The notes: generated by a model from the sequence alone, not told the origin. 64,000 nt of DNA from JAPWJZ01 sp964575605 (GCA_964575605.1 CAZNRN010000004.1:122726-186725); one strand, 5' to 3'. Numbered from the stretch's first letter, positions 7,818 to 16,630 are shown. Program-made: numbers and translations.

Positions 7818-8083
7818 TTCTTCGGCTTCCTTTTCAACTGTTTCTCGAGCGCCGCAAGGCGCTTTTCGAGATCTTCCTGACGTGCACGGGCCTTTTCGGC
7901 CAGTGCCTCGACGCGTTCGAATTCCGTGCGGCTGACCATGTCGAGGCGGGAGAGGGTTTCATCCACCCGTTCCTTGACCAGCGCGCGCAGCTGGGTCCTG
8001 ACTTCGCCAAGCGAGCCGATCGCGCCCGTCGCCACTTTGGCGAGGTCGTCGAGGAACTTCAGATTGTCGCGCGCACTTCTCAT
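7814..8083 (-). CDS. ubiK: Ubiquinone biosynthesis accessory factor (BMFP domain)
   Basis: 89 residues from MRSARDNLKFLDDL. An amphipathic N-terminal helix is followed by a long coiled coil (VEALAEKARARQEDLEKRLA) and a basic end, the layout of UbiK/BMFP proteins, which assist ubiquinone assembly on the membrane. A much longer frame runs upstream to 8209 but has no family similarity there. The stop overlaps ybjN by four bases. It is transcribed divergently from lgt. coq7 elsewhere in this window belongs to the same pathway. Confidence 0.85.
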   Translation of the reverse strand: MRSARDNLKFLDDLAKVATGAIGSLGEVRTQLRALVKERVDETLSRLDMVSRTEFERVEALAEKARARQEDLEKRLAALEKQLKRKPKK

Positions 8084-8233
8084 AATTATCCCCAAAATTT
8101 GTATCTTCCTATCACGAACCATATAGTTTATGCAATGAATTTGGATACGGCAGGGTACCAAAAAGCCTAGATTACCCAAGGTCTTGGCTAAACCGTAGTT
8201 ATAGTTCAAAAACGGACGTAAAAGAGCAATTAA

Positions 8234-9055
8234 ATGTCAGGTATACCCTTCCCCGAAATCGACCCGATTGCCATCCATTTATGGGGGGGCTTTGGTATCC
8301 GCTGGTACGCGTTGGCCTACCTGTCCGGCTTTATCGGGGGCTGGCTCTATGGCGGCTGGCTGGCCGACCTGGACCGAGACCGCCGTCCGACCCGTGTCGA
8401 TACCGATAACATCCTGCCCTGGCTGGTGCTGGGCGTGATACTGGGCGGGCGCCTGGGTTACGTTCTGTTCTATAACCTGCCGCAGTACCTCGACGACCCA
8501 TTGAGCGCGTTTTATATATGGGAGGGCGGCATGTCCTTCCATGGGGGGTTGCTGGGTGTGGCGACGGCGATCATCTCGTATTCGCTCTATCACAAGTTCC
8601 ATCCCTATGCGCTGGGCGACATTGTTTCGGCGGTAGTGCCGATTGGCCTTTTCTTCGGCCGCCTTGCCAATTTCGTGAACGGTGAATTGTATGGCCGCCC
8701 GACGAACGTTGCCTGGGCGATGATTTTCCCGCACGACCCCGCGCAACTGCCGCGCCACCCGAGCCAGCTTTACGAAGCGGGACTTGAAGGCATTGTGTTG
8801 GGTACGGTGCTATTCCTTTTAGCGCGCATTCCGTCGGTACGCCGGACAGAGGGTGTGCTGTTCGGCACCCTTTTGATAGGCTACGGCCTGTGCCGATTCA
8901 CTGTCGAGTTTTTCCGCGAACCGGACAAACAGCTCGGCCTTTATCTCGATTATTTCTCCATGGGGCAGATTTTGTGCATCCCCATGATTATCGCCGGGGG
9001 GATTGTTATCTGCCATGCCAAGAAACGGGCAGCCGCAGCAGCCGCAAAAGCCTGA
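8234..9055 (+). CDS. lgt: Prolipoprotein diacylglyceryl transferase
   Basis: 273 residues, polytopic inner-membrane enzyme that moves diacylglycerol from phosphatidylglycerol to the lipobox cysteine of prolipoproteins. The essential motifs are present: HGG with His103, and the Lgt signature GRLANFVNGELYGRPT (142-157), plus HPSQLYEA. Several hydrophobic segments span the length. The 3' end overlaps midA by 41 bases. At least two lipoprotein substrates are encoded in this window (2183 and 39518). Confidence 0.97.
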   Translation: MSGIPFPEIDPIAIHLWGGFGIRWYALAYLSGFIGGWLYGGWLADLDRDRRPTRVDTDNILPWLVLGVILGGRLGYVLFYNLPQYLDDPLSAFYIWEGGMSFHGGLLGVATAIISYSLYHKFHPYALGDIVSAVVPIGLFFGRLANFVNGELYGRPTNVAWAMIFPHDPAQLPRHPSQLYEAGLEGIVLGTVLFLLARIPSVRRTEGVLFGTLLIGYGLCRFTVEFFREPDKQLGLYLDYFSMGQILCIPMIIAGGIVICHAKKRAAAAAAKA

Positions 9056-10094
9056 GGTCCATCCTCTCGCCGCGCGCATCCTGAAAGACGGGCCAATGCC
9101 CTTGCCCGATTTCATGGCCGAAGCCGTGCGCGAATACTATTCGGGCAAAGAGCCTTTTGGCGTGAAAGGTGATTTCATCACCGCGCCCGAAATCAGCCAG
9201 GTTTTCGGCGAACTGATCGGCGCCTGGGCGGCGGACCTCTGGATGCAGGCGGGCAAGCCGTCGCCTTTCAACCTTATTGAGTTAGGCCCGGGGCGCGGCA
9301 CTTTGTCCGCAGACATGCTCCGCGTCATGCGCCGCCTGCCCGGGTTGCTTGACGCGCTCAAGCTCCATCTGGTCGAAATCAGCCCCGCGCTGAAGGCAAG
9401 GCAGGCCGAAACATTAAAAGATTACCGCCCGGCATGGCACGGCAATATTGCCGCTTTACCGCAAGGCTTCAGCATCATCATCGCAAACGAATTTTTTGAC
9501 GCGCTACCGATACGCCAGTTCGAGCGTGTCGGCGGCAAGTGGCACGAACGCCATGTGGGTTACGACATGCATGGCAAGGAACTGTTTTTCACCCTCAAGC
9601 CCCATGACGGCGAAGGCCTGCCTGCATCGGCGCCGGATGGCGGCATCATCGAGCGTTGTCCCGCTGCTATCGATGTCGTCGGTCACATCGCCGCCCGTCT
9701 TAAACAGCACGGCGGCGCTGCGCTGGCGATCGATTACGGCTACCTGATGCCCGCATTGCGGGACACGCTGCAAGGGTATCGCAAGCATAAATTCACGCAT
9801 GTGCTGAGAAATCCGGGTGCGCAGGATATCACGGCGGATGTGGATTTTTCAGCGCTTGGAAGTGCCGCGTCAGCCTCGGGGCTCACAGTGCAGGGGCCTG
9901 TTACCCAAGGGGTATTCCTTGAAAAGCTCGGCATTTCGGCCCGCGCGCAGAAGCTAGGCGAAAAAGCCAACATGAAGCAACGCGAAGACCTGGCGCTGGC
10001 GATCCGCCGTCTGACCGCTGCTTCCGAAATGGGGCAGCGGTTCAAGGTCATCGGCTTCAGCTATCCACCGTTAAAACCGGCAGGTTTCACATGA
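9015..10094 (+). CDS. SAM-dependent methyltransferase, MidA/NDUFAF7 family
   Basis: 359 residues. The family markers are FITAPEISQVFGELIGAW, the SAM-binding IELGPGRGTLSADMLR, and ANEFFDALPIRQFE. The mitochondrial homologue NDUFAF7 methylates an arginine of complex I during assembly; a similar role in bacteria is inferred. Start 9015 (ATG) is preferred to an upstream TTG at 9003. Either way the gene begins inside lgt. It overlaps pgeF by four bases, so lgt-midA-pgeF form a tight operon, an arrangement widely seen in alphaproteobacteria. Confidence 0.9.
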   Translation: MPRNGQPQQPQKPEVHPLAARILKDGPMPLPDFMAEAVREYYSGKEPFGVKGDFITAPEISQVFGELIGAWAADLWMQAGKPSPFNLIELGPGRGTLSADMLRVMRRLPGLLDALKLHLVEISPALKARQAETLKDYRPAWHGNIAALPQGFSIIIANEFFDALPIRQFERVGGKWHERHVGYDMHGKELFFTLKPHDGEGLPASAPDGGIIERCPAAIDVVGHIAARLKQHGGAALAIDYGYLMPALRDTLQGYRKHKFTHVLRNPGAQDITADVDFSALGSAASASGLTVQGPVTQGVFLEKLGISARAQKLGEKANMKQREDLALAIRRLTAASEMGQRFKVIGFSYPPLKPAGFT

Positions 10095-10855
10095 AATTCC
10101 TCACCACCGATCTCGAAAAACTGAAATACACGCGCCACGGGTTTTTCATGCGCCTTGGCGGCACCAGTACGGGCGTCTATGACTCGCTCAATTGCGCTTT
10201 CAGCTCCAACGACAAGGCCGAGAGCGTGCGCGCCAATCGCGCAATGGTGGCGGAAGCGCTCGACCTCGAACCCGGCGCAGTGCTGACGCTGAAACAGGTG
10301 CATAGCGCAAAGGTTGTCAAGGTCGACAAGCCCTGGACGCGCGAACAATCGCCCGAAGCTGACGCCATGGTGACCGACCAGAAGGGCATCGGCCTTGGCG
10401 TGCTGACCGCCGACTGCGCGCCCGTGCTATTCGCCGCAAAGAAGGGCCGTGTTGTGGGTGCGGCACATGCGGGTTGGAAAGGGGCGTTGTCCGGAGTGCT
10501 GGAGGAAACCGTCAAAACCATGGGCAGTTTCGGGGTTTCTCCCGAAAACATCGTTGCCGCCATCGGCCCCTGCATCGGGCCGCAGTCTTACGAAGTGAGC
10601 GAGGGGTTCGAAAAGCCCTTCCTTGAAAAAGATAAAGGCAATGAAAAATTCTTCCGCGCGGGCAAGCCGGGGCATCTGGTTTTTGACCTGCCGGGTTTCG
10701 TCACGCAACAGTTGAAAGCCGCAGGCGTGGGTACTGTCTATGACACGCGACAGGATACGCTTGCGAACGAAGGCGTCTTCTTTAGCTACCGCCGCACCAC
10801 CCAGCGCAAGGAAGAAGATTATGGCCGCCAGATTTCCGTGATCGCGATTTCATGA
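10091..10855 (+). CDS. pgeF: Peptidoglycan editing factor PgeF (YfiH/laccase domain)
   Basis: 254 residues with the three zinc/copper-binding blocks of the family: KQVHSAKVV, LTADCAPVLF and AAHAGWKGALSGVL. A DTRQDT segment and a C-terminal SYRRTTQRKEEDYGRQ complete the pattern. PgeF homologues cleave mis-incorporated non-alanine residues from peptidoglycan precursors; older annotations call it polyphenol oxidase. It is cytoplasmic. It overlaps midA upstream and the next gene downstream by ATGA in each case. Confidence 0.93.
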   Translation: MKFLTTDLEKLKYTRHGFFMRLGGTSTGVYDSLNCAFSSNDKAESVRANRAMVAEALDLEPGAVLTLKQVHSAKVVKVDKPWTREQSPEADAMVTDQKGIGLGVLTADCAPVLFAAKKGRVVGAAHAGWKGALSGVLEETVKTMGSFGVSPENIVAAIGPCIGPQSYEVSEGFEKPFLEKDKGNEKFFRAGKPGHLVFDLPGFVTQQLKAAGVGTVYDTRQDTLANEGVFFSYRRTTQRKEEDYGRQISVIAIS

Positions 10856-11586
10856 AGAAGATCGTCCGTGATGTTGCCGTTGTGCTTGCCCTTTTTGCAG
10901 TGGTGCTGGTAGCGCCGCTGGTGCTGGAGGATTTCACGGCTCCCGACAGCAAGCAGCAGTTACCCGTTATTAAAACAGCTTCGGACGTACCTGAACCCAC
11001 GGCGACCAAGGCGCCCCCGATGCCTGAGCCCGAGAATAACGCAGGCGGCGATTATCCTGTTACGCGCCCGGATGTAACTGATGTAATTCCCGCACCGGCC
11101 TTCAGGCCAGTGGATGATGACGGTTGCAGCCTTGCAGGTATCGGAAATTATTCGGCCAGCACGAGCGGCATCCTTTCGCGCAAGGGCGATATGATTGTGG
11201 TTGGTGGCACGTCGGAAGAAGCCAATGTAATAACCGGGACTATTGATGGTGGCGGTGGTATCGACAAACTGGAAGTGCATGGCGCCGGTGTCGTCAATAT
11301 CGACGGCGCGAGCCTGATCAATGTCGAGGTTGTTATTGTCAGGAACGGCGTGGCGAATGAGGTTAATGTCTTGTCGGCAGGGCTTACGAAGCTTGACGGC
11401 GGCCATGCGGTGATCGACGGCGACAGCAGCGATAAAGTGGTTCTGCCCACGTGCCTCACCTGGTCTGCAGATCCGGTGCCGATGGTCATCGGCGACGTGA
11501 ATTACTTGCGCTATGACGCGACGGATGCCCAGGGCAACAAGGCTTCGGTCAGCGTTTCATCGGAAATCGAAGTCGTAAAACCTTAA
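10852..11586 (+). CDS. Membrane-anchored protein with RTX-like beta repeats
   Basis: 244 residues. A single hydrophobic segment at about 7-26 (VAVVLALFAVVLVAPLVL) anchors or exports it, followed by a Pro/Glu/Thr-rich linker (about 30-85). The C-terminal half has Gly-Asn-Asp-rich strands such as VVGGTSEEANVITG, DGGGGIDKLEVHG and INVEVVIVRNG. This resembles the turn-and-strand pattern of hemolysin-type beta rolls, though I do not see perfect GGxGxDxxx nonapeptides. Function unknown. It overlaps pgeF by four bases, so it is the last gene of the lgt operon. It overlaps the minus-strand paralogue gene by four bases at its stop. Confidence 0.75.
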   Translation: MKKIVRDVAVVLALFAVVLVAPLVLEDFTAPDSKQQLPVIKTASDVPEPTATKAPPMPEPENNAGGDYPVTRPDVTDVIPAPAFRPVDDDGCSLAGIGNYSASTSGILSRKGDMIVVGGTSEEANVITGTIDGGGGIDKLEVHGAGVVNIDGASLINVEVVIVRNGVANEVNVLSAGLTKLDGGHAVIDGDSSDKVVLPTCLTWSADPVPMVIGDVNYLRYDATDAQGNKASVSVSSEIEVVKP

Positions 11587-12161
11587 CCTTCGCCCGGCTG
11601 GCGCAGTTGCAGGCGCGCGGCGGGGGCGATCTTCTGGCCCATCACGGCGGCAGTGGCCGCGGTTTTAGTCGCGGTGTATTTATCGGCCACGCCAAGCGAC
11701 AGGTCGGCCAGCGCCGTCAGAGCCTTTTTGTATTCATTCGCTTCGCTATCCGGATGGTAGCTGTGGCGGAACGTGTCGCGTGTCACGCCGTCGGCGCGTT
11801 TTGCCAGTGCGATGGTGGCGTCTGCAAGCTGCTCTGCCGAATGCTCAGGCAGGTATGGCAGGCTGTCGGGTTCCAGCAGGCGGTTGAAAATTGCCTGTGC
11901 ATAGTTTTTCGCATTCGCGGCATGGACGCGGCGGCTGTCGCTGAGATAGCTGTCGTTGGTGGCGAAGCTGTTCAGCAGCTCCAGCCCTTTTTTGAAAAGC
12001 ATGCTTGCAACGGCTTCTTTCTCGTCGGTTGACTGCGCCTTGTAGCGGATGATGGCGGAATAGCGTGTCAGCAGCAGCGCGGGGGAGGCGTCTGTTTTAA
12101 TCGCCTTGTCCGCGGCCGTGTTGAAATCGTTGGCGAGTTCATTGAAGGTGTCGCGCAGCAT
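11583..12161 (-). CDS. Paralogue A of the eight-member family
   Basis: 192 residues, no signal peptide, all-helical appearance. It shares the family layout: an N-terminal FNxAA element (LANDFNTAAD), a core LLLTRYSAIIRYKAQSTDEKE followed by a LFKKGLELL helix, then a LADATIALAKRA helix, a LADLSLGVADKY helix, and a basic tail (IAPAARLQLRQ). It is closest by eye to paralogue B. Unlike most others it stands alone, divergent from the ankyrin gene at 12288 and with its own likely promoter. GGAGATACGG precedes the ATG. No known domain recognised. Confidence 0.8.
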   Translation of the reverse strand: MLRDTFNELANDFNTAADKAIKTDASPALLLTRYSAIIRYKAQSTDEKEAVASMLFKKGLELLNSFATNDSYLSDSRRVHAANAKNYAQAIFNRLLEPDSLPYLPEHSAEQLADATIALAKRADGVTRDTFRHSYHPDSEANEYKKALTALADLSLGVADKYTATKTAATAAVMGQKIAPAARLQLRQPGEG

Positions 12162-12191
12162 CCGTATCTCCGGTTTTATGTTTAGGCGCTT

Positions 12192-12220
12192 GTTTTACAC
12201 AGCAATTTTCCCTATGTCAA
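12192..12220 (-). promoter_or_regulatory. Putative promoter of paralogue A
   Basis: On the minus strand, TTGACA (12215-12220), a 17-base spacer and TAAAAC (12192-12197). The -35 continues as TTGACATAG, close to the TTGACATAAT shared by other promoters here. Confidence 0.45.
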
Positions 12221-12237
12221 AATTTGTCGATTTATAA

Positions 12238-12266
12238 TTGACATAATACTTATATGGAGCTAGGAT
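12238..12266 (+). promoter_or_regulatory. Promoter of the ankyrin gene at 12288
   Basis: TTGACA at 12238-12243, 17-base spacer, TAGGAT at 12261-12266. The element begins TTGACATAAT. It faces away from the promoter of paralogue A, giving TATGTCAA and TTGACATA arms 17 bases apart. Confidence 0.6.
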
Positions 12267-12287
12267 TTCGCATCCGGAGGCAATCCC

Positions 12288-13094
12288 ATGGGTATGGAAC
12301 TCGATAACGAAATCGCTGAAGACGATAAGAAAACCGAGGCTGCGCAGAAAGAGGCGCAGCAGTGGGCATCCTATTTCTTCAACCTTATCCTTTATCGCCA
12401 GTCCGCAGATGTGGCGGCAGTGCTGAAAAAGCACCCTGATGCCATCCACTGGAAATATCCGGGCGACCAGACGCCGCTAATGTGCGCCGTGCGCCAGAAA
12501 CATAACGAAATTACCGAGATGCTGTTGAAGGCGGGCGCACCCACTGATCCGCGCGTCGGGCAGACCGGCTGGACGGCTTTAATTTATGCCGGGCGCGACG
12601 ACAATGCGGCCGCACTCGATTTGCTGATCAAATACGGCGCCAGCGTGAAAGAAAAATGTGACAACGGCGACACCGCACTGACGCAGGCGATCGAAGGCTG
12701 GCACAGTTTCACCGCTATCAGGCTGATAGAACTAGGCGCGGACCTCGAGCCTGTTACATGGACGGGCAAAACGCCTTTGCTCAACGCTGCCGAAAATGGC
12801 GATGCGGCTGTTTGTGCGGCTTTGATACGCGCGGGAGCAAATATCGATGCCGTCGACCGCAACGGCATGAACGCGCTCGACCTTGCGCGCAAATGCGGCG
12901 ACCCGTCATACAATACAGTTAACCAGAAGTGGCTGGACACGATTGCGGTGCTAGAACCTGTCTTCACAGCCAAGCTGGAAAGGGAACGCCAGGCGCTTTG
13001 TGAAAAACTCGGTGACGAGATGACTCAAGGAACCGCACAGTCCGTTGCCGTTGGCCCAGCCCTGAAACTGAAACCTCGCGCGCCGGGGTTTTAA
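12288..13094 (+). CDS. Ankyrin repeat protein
   Basis: 268 residues, cytosolic. A charged N-terminus is followed by about five ankyrin repeats (roughly 45-215), with typical elements such as TPLMCAVRQKHNEITEMLLK, GWTALIYAGRDD, DTALTQAIEGW, TPLLNAAENGD and GMNALDLARKCGD. Ankyrin repeats bind proteins; the target is unknown. The last residues, SVAVGPALKLKPRAPGF, resemble the basic tail of the surrounding paralogue family despite the unrelated fold. GGAGG precedes the ATG. The gene is the only plus-strand one inside the paralogue cluster; it is divergent from A and overlaps B by four bases at its stop. Confidence 0.9.
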   Translation: MGMELDNEIAEDDKKTEAAQKEAQQWASYFFNLILYRQSADVAAVLKKHPDAIHWKYPGDQTPLMCAVRQKHNEITEMLLKAGAPTDPRVGQTGWTALIYAGRDDNAAALDLLIKYGASVKEKCDNGDTALTQAIEGWHSFTAIRLIELGADLEPVTWTGKTPLLNAAENGDAAVCAALIRAGANIDAVDRNGMNALDLARKCGDPSYNTVNQKWLDTIAVLEPVFTAKLERERQALCEKLGDEMTQGTAQSVAVGPALKLKPRAPGF

Positions 13095-13687
13095 GGCGCC
13101 GGGCCTTCTTCTTTCGGGTTTTTCAGCATGATGCGGCGGGCGGTGATGTCCTGCGTGGTCGAGACATCGGCTTTCTTGCCGCCAACAGCCGTTTCCTTGA
13201 AAACATCAGCATATTTAAGCGTCTGGGCGGCCAGATTTATAAGGCCGTCGCGATAGTTCTCGAATTCATAATTGTGGCCTGTGCCGAGTTCCAGGGCTTC
13301 GGCTTTTTTGACAAGACGCAGCGCCACGTCGCCAAGCTTGTCCGGCGCCGGTTCGGGCACGGCCCGGCTGCTTTCATCTTGCGACAGCATGTTGAAGATG
13401 GCGGCCGTGGTTTCCAGCGTCTTGCGGCACAGGCTGCGGCCGGCGGAATGGCTGAGCGTAGAACCTCGACCGTCCGCGGCGGCTTTTTCAAGCAGCTGCA
13501 AGCCGCAATCGAAAAGCTGGCTGGCCAGCAGTTCCCGCTCGTCGTTGTTTTTGGCCTTGTACTTTATGAGCGCGGAATATTTGGTCAGCAGCATGGCGAC
13601 GGGGCGGTCTTCCTGGTCTTTCAGGAAGGCCTTGGCGGAGGCGTTGAAATCATCCGACAGCTCCCGGAAATTTTCATCGATCAGCAT
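13091..13687 (-). CDS. Paralogue B of the eight-member family
   Basis: 198 residues with the family layout: LSDDFNASAK, core AMLLTKYSALIKYKAKNNDE with LFDCGLQLLEKA, helix LGDVALRLVKKAEAL, and LAAQTLKYADVFKE. The tail is TTQDITARRIMLK, followed by a Pro/Glu-rich end. Most similar by eye to paralogue A. It starts 16 bases after paralogue C stops, so it probably shares the promoter of C. The final bases overlap the convergent ankyrin gene. No known domain recognised. Confidence 0.82.
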   Translation of the reverse strand: MLIDENFRELSDDFNASAKAFLKDQEDRPVAMLLTKYSALIKYKAKNNDERELLASQLFDCGLQLLEKAAADGRGSTLSHSAGRSLCRKTLETTAAIFNMLSQDESSRAVPEPAPDKLGDVALRLVKKAEALELGTGHNYEFENYRDGLINLAAQTLKYADVFKETAVGGKKADVSTTQDITARRIMLKNPKEEGPAP

Positions 13688-13703
13688 GTGTTGTCCGTCT
13701 TTC

Positions 13704-14252
13704 CTATTGCGGGCCCTTGTCGGCGGCTTTCAGTGTGATGCGTTTGGCGGGCGAGATGTTTTTCGATGTTTTGACGTCGAGGTCACGCGCGGCCGTTTGC
13801 ATTGCCTCGGCGGTCGACAGGGCGATGCCGGCGATGCGCGTCATCTTGTTGAAATACTCCTCGCGGCGGTTGTAGGGGATGGTGTCATTCTTTTCCATCC
13901 TTTCCGCCTGGTCCAGCAGGTCGATCGCAAGGTCGGCAATTCGCTTCGAGGCGCCCTCGGGGATGCGGTGGATGCTTTCGGGGTCTTTCAGCGCCGATGC
14001 GATCGTGGTCAGGCTTTTCTCGGCCTCCGGTGCAATCCAGCGGACGGTGTCAGGCGTGTATTTTTTCAGGTAATCCTCGAAGCAGGTGCAGAGTGTATTT
14101 ACCAGCGCCGTTTTTTCCTCGTCGGTCGAGGCCTTGAATTTCAGCAGGGTGTGATAGCGGGTGACAAGCCATGTGGCATCTGGCTCCATCCGCACGAAGT
14201 CCCGTGCGGATTGGTTGAATGCGGCTGAAAGCTCGTCGTAACTGCCGGCCAA
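13704..14252 (-). CDS. Paralogue C of the eight-member family
   Basis: 182 residues. Family elements: LSAAFNQSARDF, core WLVTRYHTLLKFKASTDEEK, LCTCFEDYLKK, helix IADLAIDLLDQAERM, and the tail TSKNISPAKRITLK. The start is TTG (14252), supported by GGGAGACACCA just upstream and by its position relative to the family alignment. It has its own promoter upstream and is followed by paralogue B. No known domain recognised. Confidence 0.8.
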   Translation of the reverse strand: MAGSYDELSAAFNQSARDFVRMEPDATWLVTRYHTLLKFKASTDEEKTALVNTLCTCFEDYLKKYTPDTVRWIAPEAEKSLTTIASALKDPESIHRIPEGASKRIADLAIDLLDQAERMEKNDTIPYNRREEYFNKMTRIAGIALSTAEAMQTAARDLDVKTSKNISPAKRITLKAADKGPQ

Positions 14253-14281
14253 TGGTGTCTCCCGAAAATGTGGATGGGGAG

Positions 14282-14310
14282 AGCGTAGCGGGGCAATTCG
14301 CTTATGTCAA
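14282..14310 (-). promoter_or_regulatory. Putative promoter of paralogues C and B
   Basis: On the minus strand, TTGACA (14305-14310), 17-base spacer, TACGCT (14282-14287). The -35 continues as TTGACATAA. The -10 is weak. Confidence 0.45.
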
Positions 14311-14348
14311 AATCAAATTAATATGGGATTATTATAGAAATATGGGAA

Positions 14349-14882
14349 TTAGGGTGCGTCGGGTGATTTCGACTTAAGTGAAATAGGTTTCATCTGCACC
14401 GGCTGTGACGTGCTGGTGTCATAGGTGCGTGCCGAAATGGCCGCGCTGAATTTGTCGGCATATTCGAGCACCATTTTGGCAAAGTCGGTAAAGTTGGTTC
14501 TGTCGGAACTGTCGACCTCGCTTTTCGCTTCAACGGCGAGGACATCGAGCGCCACATCCGCCAGCCTGCGCGGGGCGTCGTTGGGCACATAACCGATCGC
14601 CGTTTCATCCGACATAGCATCTAGCGGCACGCGCATGTGGCCGGCATAGGACGCATTGAGCGGTTGCTGCGTTCCCAATTTTGTGACTTTGCCGAGCATC
14701 ACGAGCGAGGAATCAAAAAGCTTCGCCGTGAGCTGGCGCCGCTGGTCGTCATTATCGGTGCAATGACGCATCAGCAAGGCGTATCGCGTGACCAGCGCGT
14801 TTGCTTTGAGCGGGCCCTCCGTCCAGCTGTCGGCGGCCGAATTGAATTCATCGGCGAGTGTGTGGAAAGGTTTTTCAGGCAC
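14349..14882 (-). CDS. Paralogue D of the eight-member family
   Basis: 177 residues. Family elements: LADEFNSAADSW, core ALVTRYALLMRHCTDNDDQR, LFDSSLVMLGKV, helix LADVALDVLAVEAK, and the tail TSTSQPVQMKPISLK. The start is GTG (14882), with GGAGG seven bases upstream and an 8-base overlap with the stop of paralogue E, so translation is coupled. It is the last gene of the five-gene operon H-G-F-E-D. No known domain recognised. Confidence 0.82.
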   Translation of the reverse strand: MPEKPFHTLADEFNSAADSWTEGPLKANALVTRYALLMRHCTDNDDQRRQLTAKLFDSSLVMLGKVTKLGTQQPLNASYAGHMRVPLDAMSDETAIGYVPNDAPRRLADVALDVLAVEAKSEVDSSDRTNFTDFAKMVLEYADKFSAAISARTYDTSTSQPVQMKPISLKSKSPDAP

Positions 14883-15462
14883 TCGTTGCCTCCGGTGCTT
14901 TCAGCGTAATACGCTTGGCGGGGGCGATGTCCTTCGAGGTCTTGGAGTCGAGATTAAGGTTCTCGCGGAATTGTTTGCAGCGGTCGGCGAAGTCCAGGCT
15001 GCGCTGCGTCAGCGCGAGCAGGCTTGTGCGGTTTTCCTCGCGGCGGGCGAGGCTGTCGTCGGAATTCCCTTCGGTTGCGGCTGCGGCCTTGGCCAGCAAT
15101 GAAGGACCGTTATAGGCGAAGGCAACACAGGCCTCGGCGGCTTTCGCGGCTTCCTGAATGGGAACAAAGGGGATTGAACCCGGCAATTCGAGCGCATCCA
15201 GCAGTGGCCCTATCAATTCGGTCGACCGTTGGAAGTTGCCGTGAAAATCGGCCCTGGATGTTTTGGCAAGCCAGTGCGCGGCAAGGCCCGCGGCCTGAGC
15301 GGTCAGTAATTTTTTATCCTCGTCGCTCTCGGCCTTGTGCTCCATCAGCGCCTTGTATTGCAGGGTGACGAAGGGAAGGGTGGCGGCGGTTTTCTTTCCG
15401 GCTTCAACGGCCTTGGCGAATTGTTCGGCCAGCTCGGGAAAGGGGGTTAATTCGTCGTTCAT
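14875..15462 (-). CDS. Paralogue E of the eight-member family
   Basis: 195 residues. Family elements: LAEQFAKAVEAG, core FVTLQYKALMEHKAESDEDKK, then AAEACVAFAYNG in place of the usual LADxALxLL helix, LTQRSLDFADRCKQ, and the tail TSKDIAPAKRITLK. It is the most divergent in the middle third. It overlaps F by four bases (ATGA) and D by eight. No known domain recognised. Confidence 0.82.
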   Translation of the reverse strand: MNDELTPFPELAEQFAKAVEAGKKTAATLPFVTLQYKALMEHKAESDEDKKLLTAQAAGLAAHWLAKTSRADFHGNFQRSTELIGPLLDALELPGSIPFVPIQEAAKAAEACVAFAYNGPSLLAKAAAATEGNSDDSLARREENRTSLLALTQRSLDFADRCKQFRENLNLDSKTSKDIAPAKRITLKAPEATSA

Positions 15463-16052
15463 GGTGTCTGCGCTCCTGCAGCAGCTTTCAGTTGGATCGG
15501 GCGTGAAGCGGACAGGGGCTGCGACGTCGTGACATTACCCGTAACCTGAGTGATTGCTTCCCGCAGTTTTTCCGCATATTGCAAGGTCAGACCCGCCAGC
15601 GCAGTGGCGCCGTTACGGTATGCCGTGATGCGGTTATGGTCCGGATAGCCATGGTGATCTTTGAACTGCTTGGGGTCAAGCGTTTCGGTTTTGCGGATAA
15701 GATCAAGCGAGAGCGAGGCGAGTTCCTGGGGCGCAGTCGCTGGCAGATTTTTTGCCTCGCCTTCGCGCAATACCGCATCAAAGATGCGCGTGAGGTCCTT
15801 GCATTGTTCTTCAGGGAAATACACGGAATTTGAGGCCGGCACGCCTGAACGCCTGCCGATGATGCTCGTGGCCGCATTATAGAGGCCAAGAGTGAGTTCT
15901 TTCTTCGCGCCGTTATCGCCGATTTTGTAACGCTGCATTGCCTCGTATTTCATCAGCAGCAGGTCGGTGGTAACGTTGGTATCGTATGCTTCCGACGCCC
16001 AGGATGCAGCGGATTTGTTGAATTCGTCGGCAAGGCTCTGCTCGTCGCTCAT
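15459..16052 (-). CDS. Paralogue F of the eight-member family
   Basis: 197 residues. Family elements: LADEFNKSAASW, core LLLMKYEAMQRYKIGDNGAKK, LYNAATSIIGR, helix LASLSLDLIRKTETL, LAGLTLQYAEKLRE, and the tail TTSQPLSASRPIQLK. It is strikingly close to paralogue G over the whole length (both have TQVTGN/SEVTGN before the tail), pointing to a recent tandem duplication. It overlaps G and E by four bases each. Confidence 0.85.
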   Translation of the reverse strand: MSDEQSLADEFNKSAASWASEAYDTNVTTDLLLMKYEAMQRYKIGDNGAKKELTLGLYNAATSIIGRRSGVPASNSVYFPEEQCKDLTRIFDAVLREGEAKNLPATAPQELASLSLDLIRKTETLDPKQFKDHHGYPDHNRITAYRNGATALAGLTLQYAEKLREAITQVTGNVTTSQPLSASRPIQLKAAAGAQTP

Positions 16053-16630
16053 GGCGTCTGTGTCCCTGCGTGGCGAAGCTGGATTGGTTTCGATGCTGTC
16101 ACAGGCTGCGAAGTTGAAATGTTGCCCGTCACTTCGGAAATAGCGTTGCGGAACTTGTCCGCGTAACCCGCGACGAGCGTCGCGAGTTGTGTTGCATTCG
16201 CGCGATATTCGCTCATCTCTTTATAGTCGGTTTCGTTCTTGTAGTTCTTGAAATCTTTATCTTCCATTTTTTCTATGTTGCGAAGGAGGTCCAGCGCAAG
16301 CGTGGCAATGTCTTGGGGCGCAGTCATCGGGAGATGTGCGGGTTGGCCTGACGTTTCGAGAACCTTGTCGAATATGCTTTCAATTTCGCCATGCAGCCCC
16401 TCATAGAAGTACAGGTTGCTTGAGGGCGTGGCGGCCGAGAATTTTTTGATCCGGTCTATGGCGCAGCCGTAAAGTGTCAGGGTAATTTCCTTTTTCTCGG
16501 TATCATCGCCAAGCTTGTAATCCTGGAGGACTTTGTACCGCAACAGCAAAGCGGAGAGGGGTATATCAGTTTTTTCTATGTATCTCGATGCAGAGGTGTT
16601 GAATTCTTCTACCAGCGTAGGTCCGCTCAT
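16049..16630 (-). CDS. Paralogue G of the eight-member family
   Basis: 193 residues. Family elements: EEFNTSASRY, core ALLLRYKVLQDYKLGDDTEKK, LYGCAIDRIKK, helix IATLALDLLRNIEKM, LATLVAGYADKFRN, and the tail STSQPVTASKPIQLR. Nearest relative is F. The gene looks more AT-rich by eye than its neighbours, which may reflect age or origin. It overlaps H and F by four bases each. Confidence 0.85.
   Translation of the reverse strand: MSGPTLVEEFNTSASRYIEKTDIPLSALLLRYKVLQDYKLGDDTEKKEITLTLYGCAIDRIKKFSAATPSSNLYFYEGLHGEIESIFDKVLETSGQPAHLPMTAPQDIATLALDLLRNIEKMEDKDFKNYKNETDYKEMSEYRANATQLATLVAGYADKFRNAISEVTGNISTSQPVTASKPIQLRHAGTQTP

Noticed and set aside
13272..14228. A 318-codon plus-strand frame across paralogues B and C.
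   Set aside because: It is antisense to two members of a clearly related family. Its translation is low-complexity and has no relatives among the other genes here.
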